Below, one piece after another: positions 54,215 through 64,000 of a stretch of DNA of 64,000 nt (positions are counted from its first letter, which is position 1; each line of letters opens with the position of its first letter). The notes beneath the pieces were generated by a model, which saw only the letters and a list, made by a program, of their open reading frames with translations, did no database searches and was not told where the DNA came from. Both the position numbers and the translations under genes were made by a program. The DNA is from Nymphaea colorata (Eukaryota; Streptophyta; Magnoliopsida; Nymphaeales; Nymphaeaceae), in NCBI RefSeq assembly GCF_008831285.2, contig NC_045141.1:23032742-23096741 (forward strand), read 5' to 3'.

Positions 54215-54576
54215 TCAACTTCTGACATGTATGGATCAAACCATACCGCTAGTTCTGTTGGTCAAGATTCTGATTCAAACTTCTGGCAAAAAGCCTGGAT
54301 ATGTGCTTGTAATTGGAGCTACAAATAGACCTGATGCAGTAGATCCTGCACTTAGAAGGCCAGGCCGGTTTGACCGAGAAATTTCTGTGGGTGTTCCAGC
54401 TCAACTTCTGACATGTATGGATCAAACCATACTGCTAGTTCAAGATTCTGATTCAAACTTCTGGCAAAAAGCCTGGATATGTGCTTGTAATTGGAGCTAC
54501 AAATAGACCTGATGCAGTAGATCCTGCACTTAGAAGGCCAGGCCGGTTTGACCGAGAAATTTCTGTGGGTGTTCCA
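54215..54576. repeat. Tandem duplication inside exon 2 of the CDC48C-like locus
   Basis: Unit 1 is 54215-54398 and unit 2 is 54401-54576. Each spans from the QLLTCMDQ codons to SVGVP, including the [17 protein letters not shown] segment of the first AAA domain. Unit 2 is 8 bp shorter near 'ctagttc'. Reading on from unit 1 into unit 2 goes out of frame. Apart from the 8-bp difference the units are nearly identical, so the event is recent. Confidence 0.92.
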
Positions 54577-56379
54577 GATGAAAATGCAAGAGTGGAGATT
54601 CTTTCGGTGGTTACCACCAACCTTAGACTGGAAGGTGCATTTGACCTGAAGAAAATTGCAAAGTTGACACCTGTTTTTGTGGCTGCTGATTTGACTGCCT
54701 TAGCAAACAAGGTTGGAAATCTTGCAATGAAGAGGATACTAGATAAAAGGAAATTAGACCTCTTCCTTGAACGAGAAGGCAAAGAGACTGAAGAAGATTG
54801 GTGGAGATACCCTTGGGTACCTGAAGAGATGGAAAGGCTTAGTATTACGATTCTGATTTTGAGGTAATAGTCATGCCTTTCAGTGCTTGGCTTTTTTTTA
54901 TGCCTTCTAAATAAATCTCTCTCCCTAGATGTTTTATCCACCATTTCGCTGCACATTATATTATTCAAGAGTGTCTTTTTATCCTGTCTTAGTCATGTTG
55001 CATTAAATTTAAATCCATCTGGACCATCTGAATGAGATAATAATTTCTTGGAATCTTATGTAATATATTACTGGGGTGCTAATATTACCTAAGTGTCTGT
55101 CAGCTTCTTAGACAATGTTCCAAGAGATGGCTGTGATGTACGTGTGCATATGAACATGTGAACATTGTTCATTTCTTCGTGCATGCACTGTCAGCAATGA
55201 GTCATGATGCCACACAGCCACAGTCATTGGCTGACATTTTCTTTGTAATACTTGTTCTGGTTATACAAATCATTCACAGTAGCTTCACTTTGCAGGTTAC
55301 TTGTTATCACTTAAATCTCAAAAGCAACTCTATCTCTGATTTTTTCAATTATGAAAGATAAAAATACGCTACTCTCTTCTTTTAAAGCGGTTAGCACTTT
55401 ATTTTAGTTTTCGGTGCAAAAGAAAAGCTTGCACATGAGTGTCACACCTTTCAGTGATAGCAGTGATTATGGACAGCAAGTACATCATTTTGTCTTTTTT
55501 TTAGCTGGCAACGTCGCCTGGTGGGCTAGTTTTAACTTGCTTCTTCACAATTGTTCATGTCTGGATGTTTCCAGGATGCAGCTGCAGTGGTTCAACCTTC
55601 ATCTAAAAGAGAAGGGTTTTCTGCCATACCTGAAAAAACATGGGATGATGTTGGTGGTATGCATTCATTGAGGAGGGATTTTGAGCTTTACATTGTGGGA
55701 CAAATTAAACATCCAGAAGATTATGAGGTAATTTCTGTTTTTAACTGGAGAATGGCACACATTTTCTAGTGTTAATAAGGAGCTAACAATGCAGCAGATA
55801 TTTCATTCAAGTCCTTTTGCATCTTTCCTTTTCAATCGAGCAAGGTTTTATTATTCTCTCAAACAAAGTCTTTGGCTGAATGTACAGTCTAGGACCCCGA
55901 ATGTGCATGGTCTTACCTTCTTAATTTAGAAAGATCATAGGAGAAGGACTTGCTTAGAGAGTCTTCTGGTGAATGAGGTCAAGTTTTATCACTGCTTTAC
56001 TATATTGGAACAGAACATCACAAAAGCATGTGTTTGTATCAACTCACATCCAACATTGCCCCTCAAGAACCTTATGGAACTTGATAACGAGTTGGTATCC
56101 ATCTGAGACTTTAAGAGCAATACCATTCATATTGTTCTCGCTTCACAAGTAAATAGTTGTACAGGACCTGTCTAAAAAAGTATGTTCCATAGTAATTTTT
56201 CATGAAACTTTAAACTAAAGGTATTTTTCTTTTTCTTTCATCCTGCCAATGGGTTTTAATTAAGCAGGTCGATTTAACTCAAATGGTCTTAAGCATATGC
56301 TCTTCTTTATTCCATTTTGTTAGGCTGGTGGGCTCTGTCATTTCATGTTTGACAAACTACATATGAAACTGACTTTTAA

Positions 56380-56640
<261 letters not shown>

Positions 56641-57807
56641 TGAGCAAGTATGTGGGTGAAAGCGAGTTGGCAATTCAGACAATTTTTGGACGTGCCTGTA
56701 CTTGTGCACCATGCATACTTTTCTTTGATGAGGTACTAACTATTAATAAGATAATTGGAAAGTTAAAACTTTAAGATTGAATGTAAAGATGATAGATGTG
56801 AATTGGTATCCAAACGGTGGGAAGCCATGGTGGTCATTAAATTGAATGTGACTCTCTTGTTTAAATCTACATGGAAGGTTATCAATGAACTGTCTCAAGC
56901 ATTAGTTTTAAGCGTCATGTATGTTTAACTTGTTTTTTGGGGGTCTTCTTTTCAGAACTTCATAAATTTAAGGTCCATGCCTAAGATTCATAACTACCTT
57001 TGGCGACGTTAACAGAAGTATCTGATAATGTTCAGATGTTCCTGTGCTGTTGCCATTCTTATGACTTGACTATATACTAGAGAACTAGCAGATTATTTAC
57101 CTCAGTTGATCTAACTTCTATTATTTCCTCTGCATTTTGCTCGAAGGGATGTATAATATCTGCAATACTCACTGCAATTCCTTTTCTTGTCTTTCCCCTT
57201 TACTTCTCCATCTCCAACTCCCCTGCCTTTTTTTTTCTCAGGTGGATGCTTTAACAACAAAAAGAGGAAAGGATGGTGGATGGGTTGTTGAACGGCTAAT
57301 AAATCAGGTGAAGATCTGTTTTCCACTTTTCCTTGTCTGGACTAGCTGGGAGTTTCTCCATGTTTAAGGTTGCATGACTTAATGCTGCGTTTTGTTTCTT
57401 GCATTTGTTACAGCTGCTTATAGAGCTTGATGGTGCTGATCAGAAGGGTGTTTACGTTGTTGGTGCTACTAATAGGTAATATTATTGCTGGTAATGATTC
57501 TGAATTTCTGTTTGAACAAGCAGACAATTCTCACCTTGTTACAACTGGAGCTAGTTAACGAGTCAGACTGGCCAATTGGCAATGCTTGGTGTGTTGAAGC
57601 TTGTTGCTCATGTTTGTAGATAGTTGTAGAATGAACCTGACCTAAACTTGCTGAGGTCTGGCGGGCTTGTTCACAAAGAGATGCATTATTTGAAGCTGAA
57701 AGTTAGTAGTGATTTAATTGTGGAAGTACTGAATACAGCTATAGTTGATTCTAGAAAAATACTTGGCATCAAAAAGCTGGAAGCAGTGAGATTTAAGTTA
57801 TAACTTG

Positions 57808-58080
57808 TAACCAGTGTTGCAAAAAACGTGTCATGCTTTTTAAATGCCAGACAGTTTTTTTTTTCATTTTCTATTTTTTTATTTGTTGCAAATTTACTTA
57901 TTTTTTGACGTTTGTGTTACTAGTTTCTCACTTATTTTATTTTTCCCTCATTTTTAGTTTTTTTAAATTTTAAAAATTTACCGTATTTTTTTCTGTTTTT
58001 TTTTTCATGCTTGCCGTATTATACCTGAGAAAATTGTGGCCGTTTAAAACTGTGAAACGTTATCTGTGACTATAGTTATA
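57808..58080. mobile_element. AT-rich element in intron 7, related to 53158-53573
   Basis: T-rich on the plus strand, the reverse sense of the intron 1 element ('tttctcacttattttattttt' style words correspond to the A-rich words at 53270-53310). It is bounded on the right by 'gtgactatagttataac' and 'cacgatatcc'. Edges are approximate. Confidence 0.35.
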
Positions 58081-58814
58081 ACACAATTTCACGATATCCA
58101 TTTGTTGGATACAATTTAAAATATGTCTAAAGTGTATCCTTTACGACATAGTGAGCCTATAAAAATCAAGGCAAGCTGGACGCTTGTATTTCATGTTCAG
58201 TACTCTGAGCCTAGTTTATGTGCTTAACTTTGAACCTCTCCATAGGCCAAAACATGAGCAATTCACATCTTTCCTCTGCTAGTTGGAATGTGTTTGATGG
58301 TGTTGATTTATTGGACTTTTTGTTCGTATAATTGGAGGGATCATTCAAACTTGTTCATGGAGGTAAATTTGTCTTCTTATCAGCCAAGTGAGATGACCGA
58401 TTTATTTTTATTCCTGCAGGCCTGATGCAATTGACAGAGCTCTCCTGAGGCCTGGAAGGCTGGGGAAGCTCATGTTTGTGCCTTTACCTAGCTCTGTTTA
58501 GTGCACATCCATCTTGAAAACACTATCGCAGAAAAGGCCGATATCTCCAGATGTGAACTTTGATGAGCTAAGTGAACAAAGTGAAAACTTTAGTGGAGCT
58601 GATGTTGCAAAGTGGGTACGTTCTTTTGCTCCTTTCATTCCCTTTTGATTATTTTTATCTGGTTGCACATTGTGTCCTCTAGCTAGACATATGTAATGAT
58701 GATGAACGTGCTTCACTTTAATCCTTATAGTTATAGGTAGAGGAAGCTGCTATGGCTGCATTTGAGGAAAAGCAGAACTCTTGGACATCTACTAAATATG
58801 GTGGAAGAACAGAA

Positions 58815-59176
58815 TGGCTAGCGTGAGCCATTGAATTGCAAGCTTACATTGGCAAGTGGTGCAGCTTTCTGATTGCCATTTTAATTCGATGATGTCAAAA
58901 CAACTTCCTTAGGGTTACGTGCACATTTCTGCGACAATCTTTTTCCGGATACAACTGGTAGAGGCTATTTTAATGTACACTCGATGCAGGTCTATATAAA
59001 CTAAGAAAACCATTAAAGGTATTGAAATCTGCGGCCTTCTCTGAATCTTTAGAGCATCTTAGGGCAAGCTGCATGGACCATTATCGCCTGCAGGTTTCTT
59101 TCAATAGCAGGGTTCACAGGGTGGAGGTGGATGGGCACATGGAGACATTCAAGACAACAGACTGCAGATGTCAGGT
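58815..59176 (+). repeat. Left arm of 360-bp inverted repeat
   Basis: Begins in the last codons of the CDC48C-like locus (tggctagcgtgagcc, which includes its stop) and ends at 'gtcaggtggagc'. The right arm at 60294-60648 is its reverse complement with about 95% identity by eye. The spacer is about 1.1 kb. Confidence 0.92.
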
Positions 59177-60293
59177 GGAGCATGAGTTTGGTAGGCTGGA
59201 TTTTTAAACATGGTGCAGACAATCCACCAAAAAGAGCTTGAGGAGATATCCAGGTACCTTTCATTGTAGAACTTTTTGCCTAAATAACTTGGTTAATACT
59301 TGATAATAACGCAGTTTAATGTCATGTGTTACATTGTTCCATTAGGCAACAGACTTTCTCTCATTCCTCCATAAAAGTGGATTTCAATATTGTCAAGATC
59401 TTCGACAAAATCTGGCAGTGGTGCCGTGGAGCATGACCACCTGTTTGCCGTTTTGTTAGGGACTTAGGTCAGAGTGCTTGTTTCAGAAATATGAATTGTT
59501 CCCCTTTGTCGAAATATTGTGCATTTTAGGTTTTATGTTTTTCTTTGCAATTTGAACAAGAACCATTGTCAAAGCCTATTACTGAACAAATGCCGCCACA
59601 AGTACATATCTGATAGCTTTCACGCGGTTCTCAGCAAGCACCAGATTCTATGATGGTGTAGATGAGGCTGAATTTGTCAATTACTATTAAGACGGGGACT
59701 GTGAAAAACTGTTACAGGATGTATCTGTTCATAGTTTTCTGAATATTATTTGCCAAAAAGCTGTAGCTCTCGGGAGGCATTGCTTCCATGCATATCCCAC
59801 TGCACATAGAACCCTGTATCTCATGGGTAACTACTCAGTAATGAGCTTTTGATTTGTTAATTCTGAATTGAGCCATTTCAGACTGCCCAGATGAATGACA
59901 TAATAGTAGAGCAGTTGACTTGCCTTACCAACCAGACCTAAAAGGCATGTGAAACGGCGGCAACCAGCATCTCCCTGTCGCGCAGAGCCTCCCTCTCACT
60001 ATGAAACACATTATTGGCATTTGAAAAACCCTACTACTCATTGGGACATAAGACGTGTAAATCCACGCCCGAGCTTATGACATTCGTGGTCTATTATAAA
60101 GCACAAGGTGACTTGAGGCAATGACCCCCTTTACTTATTTTCAGTCTAAAAAGTTGAGAGTTAAAAAAACCGAACTTTTAGGGAAGGAATTAGAAATACC
60201 CACTCTTTTTGTCTTCTTTTTTTTTTTTTTTTTTCTTAAAGCACAAATAAGTTTTGTTTTGTGCCTTTAGTAGTGTGGGTGGTCCATGCAGCT
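59177..60293. other. Spacer of the inverted repeat
   Basis: No gene recognised. It holds a T tract at about 60218-60235. Confidence 0.45.
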
Positions 60294-60648
60294 TGCTCCA
60301 CCTGACGTCTGCAGTCTGTCCTCCTCTTGAATGTCTCCATGTACCCTTCCACCTGTGAACCCTGCTGTTGAAAGAAACCCGCAGGCGATGATGGTCCATG
60401 CAGCTTGCTCTAAGATGTTCTAAAGATTCAGAGAAGGCCGCAGATTTCAATGCCTTTAATGGTTTTCTTAGGTTATATAGACCTGCATCGAGTGTACATT
60501 AAAATAGCCTCTACCAGTTGTATCCGGAAAAAGATTGTCGCAGAAATGTGCACGTGCACCCTAAGGAAGTTGTTTTGACATGATCGAATTAAAATGGCAA
60601 TTAGAAAGCTGCCAATGTAAGCTTGCAAATCAATGGCTCACGCTAGCC
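60294..60648 (-). repeat. Right arm of 360-bp inverted repeat
   Basis: Reverse complement of 58815-59176, including the end of the CDC48C-like reading frame. Small indels only, for example near 60610 and 60345. Confidence 0.92.
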
Positions 60649-61500
60649 ACCGGAAAAAGATGCAAGAAAACGAAAACAGGTTCTTTCTCCCGCTCAGTCA
60701 ATGGGGGCTGGAGGAAGACGGGATTGAATCGCGTGACGTTGCAAGAGTCATCGCCTGCGGTCTCCGCTCCCGGTTTCTCCAAAACCCGAAAACAATAAAT
60801 AAAAAACGACGCCCAGTGGATCCCGAAAATGATGGAATACTGGATCCGGATCATACCTGAATGTTAATTCTTTTGGATAGCCAAACTAGGGTTCCTTATG
60901 AGTGAGTCCTTTGGTTCAGTTCTCATAAGCATTACGGTTTTCTAGTTTTGGATGTGGTTTGATTGCCTATGTATTTAATCCAAATACTAACTATTGTGCA
61001 AAGCTGGCTATGGTTTTGACAAAATGATTTTAGTTCGTTAGATAGAGCATTTGTTCATATCAAATTCGTGCGTGCGTGGATCCAATCGGTATGAAAATAA
61101 TACGAACCGATACATCATGATTCCATCGACCCGATGCACCGTATCGCGTATGCCGACACTAATAAAAATAATAATTTCTCACAAATACCCCTTGCATTTC
61201 CCAGCCGCCCGCCTTTTTCTTTCTTGCCCATCATGACTCACGCCCCACCGGTGCTCACTTTTTTCTTCCTCCTCAAACATAAGGGCAAAAACGTCAAATG
61301 TTTCCAGCCCCCAATCCTATCCTGGGTGTCAATTGTTCAACTCGTTCGTCCTGCGCTTTGCCCGTAAAAACGGAGGGAGCGTTTGCAGGCACGCAGCCAT
61401 GCACAGGCTGTCCCTTCGCTGTTCCGTGGCGGGAACGAGGAGGAGACCGTAGAGAGCCGACGAAAGCGAAGAGGAGACTGAGAGGAGGGAGAGCCTCGGA

Positions 61501-61919
61501 ATGCGTATTTGCCGGAAACAGAGACTCGTCCACCTTCTCCTCTTCCGCATTCTCCTTCTCTACATCTTCTCCTATGATCCAACCCAAAAAGGTGAGACAA
61601 TTTCTCACTTCTTGCTCGGTCTCCAATCGGAAAATGTTCATTTCTCTTTCGCCTCTCCTCTTCTCGGTCAATTAGAGTGCACTTATGCTGTGAGACTTGG
61701 ATAAAAAACGAGATACTCTTCCTTCACTTAGATTACTGCACATCTACAGTTTATAACGATTACATTTTTTATTGCTGAATGCCGTGACAATGCTTACTGG
61801 TCTGTTTGCTTTGCAACTGCTGGATATTGCAGCGTCTCCATTTGAACAAACTCTATATTCTAATTTAAACAGAAGATCAGCTTTGCCACTGTCCACCATG
61901 AAAGATGAGGATCAAACAG
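61501..61919 (+). CDS. Possible 5' exons of a membrane-anchored protein
   Basis: Exon 1 at 61501-61591 encodes a short basic head and a hydrophobic segment (MRICRKQRLVHLLLFRILLL...), like a type II membrane anchor or uncleaved signal. It ends at a good donor (aaaag|gtgag). An acceptor at 61831 (attgcag|cg) gives exon 2, 61833-61919, in the same frame (SPFEQTLYSNLNRRSALPLS...). It ends at another possible donor (acag|gtttcc). The upstream DNA from 61400 is GA/CT-rich like a plant 5' UTR. If the second donor is not used, the frame stops at 61957. I cannot find later exons or a family. Confidence 0.35.
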
Positions 61920-61959
61920 GTTTCCATTTGAACAAACTCCAGATGAAATGTGAATAACA

Positions 61960-64000
61960 ACTGCAGTGGGTATTGGTTTACTTGATTGCTAGCCTCCATT
62001 TACAAGTCAAAATGCAAAATGCATTGAAGCTTTAGACAACTGAAGATATTTAAATGACCATATTTACCGTCAAATCAAAAGGATATTGAAACTAAACAAT
62101 GCAAACAGAATGGAATTTAACAAATAAGTGTTTCGAGTGTAAATTTAGAGGCATGAAAGAATAAATGTGCACGATCCATGAATACCATATTATATTAAAA
62201 ATAAGTACAGGAATTAAACTTTTTGAGGAAGAGTATGGTTGCGTTGAGCTTGGGCCCTGATAACATATATAACATGAAGTTATATTTATTTTTTTATTCA
62301 TTTTTATTTGCAAATACCCTATTTCTATATTAAACATGAATATTTATTTTCTTCATTAAAATTGGATCGAGTCAAGCTAGATTTGGGTTTGGATCTTGAT
62401 GATCAGGCCTGGGGTTCGGCCATGGCATAGGCTTGTAGGCTTGTTAGAGCCTGATCCAAGCCGATGCCAACACTACTTGACACTTTGTTAATGTGATATA
62501 AGAGTCGTTCAAAAAATAGAACGACCCGATCTGCTGATTTTGCTAGACTCTAGAGCTAACTCGTCTTCCTAGAATGGTGAATGAAATCTTCATCCATCAT
62601 GGCATTCAAACGACATAAATTCTTAATCTTTTCCGTTTGTAAATATATTGATGTTGAGTTGAGAAGATAGTTGGCTTGTGTAAACATGTATTGTGCAACT
62701 TTTTACTTATTGGATCAAATGAGAAGTTGCAAGGTAATCAAATCTATAACTAATCATCATTTGTGAATTCTCGAGGTTTTGAAACCTAAGTTAAACCATC
62801 TAGTGTTTGTATTCTATGGTGATGCTTCTCTTCTTTATTCCTTTATTATCATATGGCTAAAGCCTACATATTATATTTCTTTTAAGAGAACTACCATTCG
62901 TTCTTTTGTTCTCTGCATATCATAAGGGTGACATGCAAAGACAACACATACTTGAGTGTTTTGAATATCCATAGAGCTTTCAACATGTCATTTTCAGTTA
63001 TGATAGATATGGAAAAAATTGAGTGGCTAAACTTGCTTCTAGTGTTTTGACATTTCTCCTTTATTTGATTCTTGGCATGCATGGAAATTCTTACATTGTT
63101 GACTTGATAAGTTGATTGGCTTTTTATTCATTTTCAAGTTAAGAACATGGGTGCTATCTATAGTCTATTTATCATCAATAAATCTAGTTGACTATTATTT
63201 TATAAGGTAGCTATCTGTTTCTCTTTCTTATTTTCTAAAAAACTATCTTTCATGATTTGGATAGTTGAGGTTTGTAGGAAATCAACAGTACTTGTTATGT
63301 TTTTGTATAAAGAAGCATTTGATTTGCAAACTGTAGTTTTTATTTTTTAACTCTTTCATAATCATTGATCTACTCAACGTCCAAGATTATGGATCAACAG
63401 GACTCATGGTTACAAATGATGGCTTGTGAATAACAAGTCTCTACAGGTAAGTTTAATGTCTTTTTATTAAACATGCATGTTTTTCATCATAGAAGGCCAC
63501 CATGAGCCTTGGTTACACAATGCAGCGAACAAGCTTAAATATTTGAAGTTTCTATAATCTTGGCAATGATAAACCTGAGAAACTAAATCTGATTTTAAAT
63601 TTTTGTGGAAAGATTTTCTTTTTCCTTTATCATTAATTTTAATTGATCTTGTCGAGATTCTTTTTTTTAATCTCTCTAGAACGGTTGTCTTTCAACCTTA
63701 TCGTTAGCATCCTCTCTCAAACTGAATGATGAATTTAAAATTCTAGGTTTGTTGCACAACTTTATAAAAGGTGATCATGCCATCTCTTTGGCAGTGATAC
63801 GGCGAGCCCAAATTTGCTTCATGAAGTTTTTTGTAAAGGTAGATCAGGTTTTGGCAGTGATTCAGAAAACTCAAGTATGATTCCTCAAGATTTTCTTTAC
63901 ATGATCGAATGTTCGCTTTGGTGAAGAAGGTAACGATGTATTTGGTCGTCTACAGACCACCTATAGGTTTCATTCTTCTTCGTTAAGCATCATGCTCTGA
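61960..64000. other. Spacer with no recognised gene
   Basis: AT-rich. A likely hAT-like fragment lies at about 62232-62476, with ends 'tatggttgcgttgagcttgg' and 'aagccgatgccaacacta' and an AT-rich middle. It could include an intron of the putative gene starting at 61501. Confidence 0.3.

Noticed and set aside
61294-61675. 125-codon frames on both strands at the same place
   Set aside because: Overlapping frames through a GA/CT-rich stretch with no domain. The 61501 start with a splice-consistent second exon explains the region better.

Overview
This window is plant nuclear DNA, most likely from a flowering plant. The evidence is a cluster of secreted hevamine-type (GH18, class III) chitinase genes, a spliced CDC48C/NVL-type AAA ATPase locus with GT-AG introns, a Ty1/copia retroelement with an initiator-Met-tRNA primer site, a tRNA-derived SINE, hAT-like miniature elements and long (TA)n tracts. 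I cannot name the species.

Region 0.7-44 kb: an array of class III chitinase genes, all on the minus strand and intronless. Six full-length reading frames lie at 897-1877, 7032-8006, 16879-17838, 29104-30039, 33649-34569 and 43043-43969. Two relics lie at 19605-19829 and 21954-22549. Every full-length copy has a signal peptide and the six cysteines of the family. They differ sharply at the catalytic DxxDxDxE motif: three copies keep it (16879, 33649, 43043), one has lost the acid/base Glu (7032), one has lost Asp and Glu (897), and one has rewritten the whole motif and also the SxGG strand (29104). The array therefore mixes probable enzymes with probable pseudoenzymes.

The array grew by segmental duplication. 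Gene 897 and gene 7032 share coding sequence and both flanks (offset about 6.13 kb). Gene 16879 and relic 21954 share coding sequence and both flanks (offset about 5 kb). Gene 29104 and relic 19605 share coding sequence and 3' flank. Genes 33649 and 43043 share coding sequence and blocks upstream (offset about 9-10 kb). The spacers from 2 to 22 kb are a mosaic of several recurring unclassified blocks.

Region 23.3-28.4 kb: a broken Ty1/copia element on the minus strand with both LTRs. A smaller copia integrase fossil occurs twice, once in each copy of the 16879/21954 duplication.

Region 30-51 kb: mostly gene-poor, with two hAT-like miniature elements that have recognisable target-site duplications, a divergent 190-bp tandem array, a SINE, and duplicated blocks belonging to the 33649/43043 duplication.

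Region 51.3-58.8 kb: a plus-strand, nine-exon CDC48C-like locus with two AAA domains. All splice sites are conserved, but the reading frame is broken several times, including a tandem duplication inside exon 2, so I call it an unprocessed pseudogene. A 360-bp inverted repeat begins in its last codons and recurs in opposite orientation 1.1 kb downstream. At 61.5 kb a possible two-exon start of another gene, with a membrane anchor, appears.
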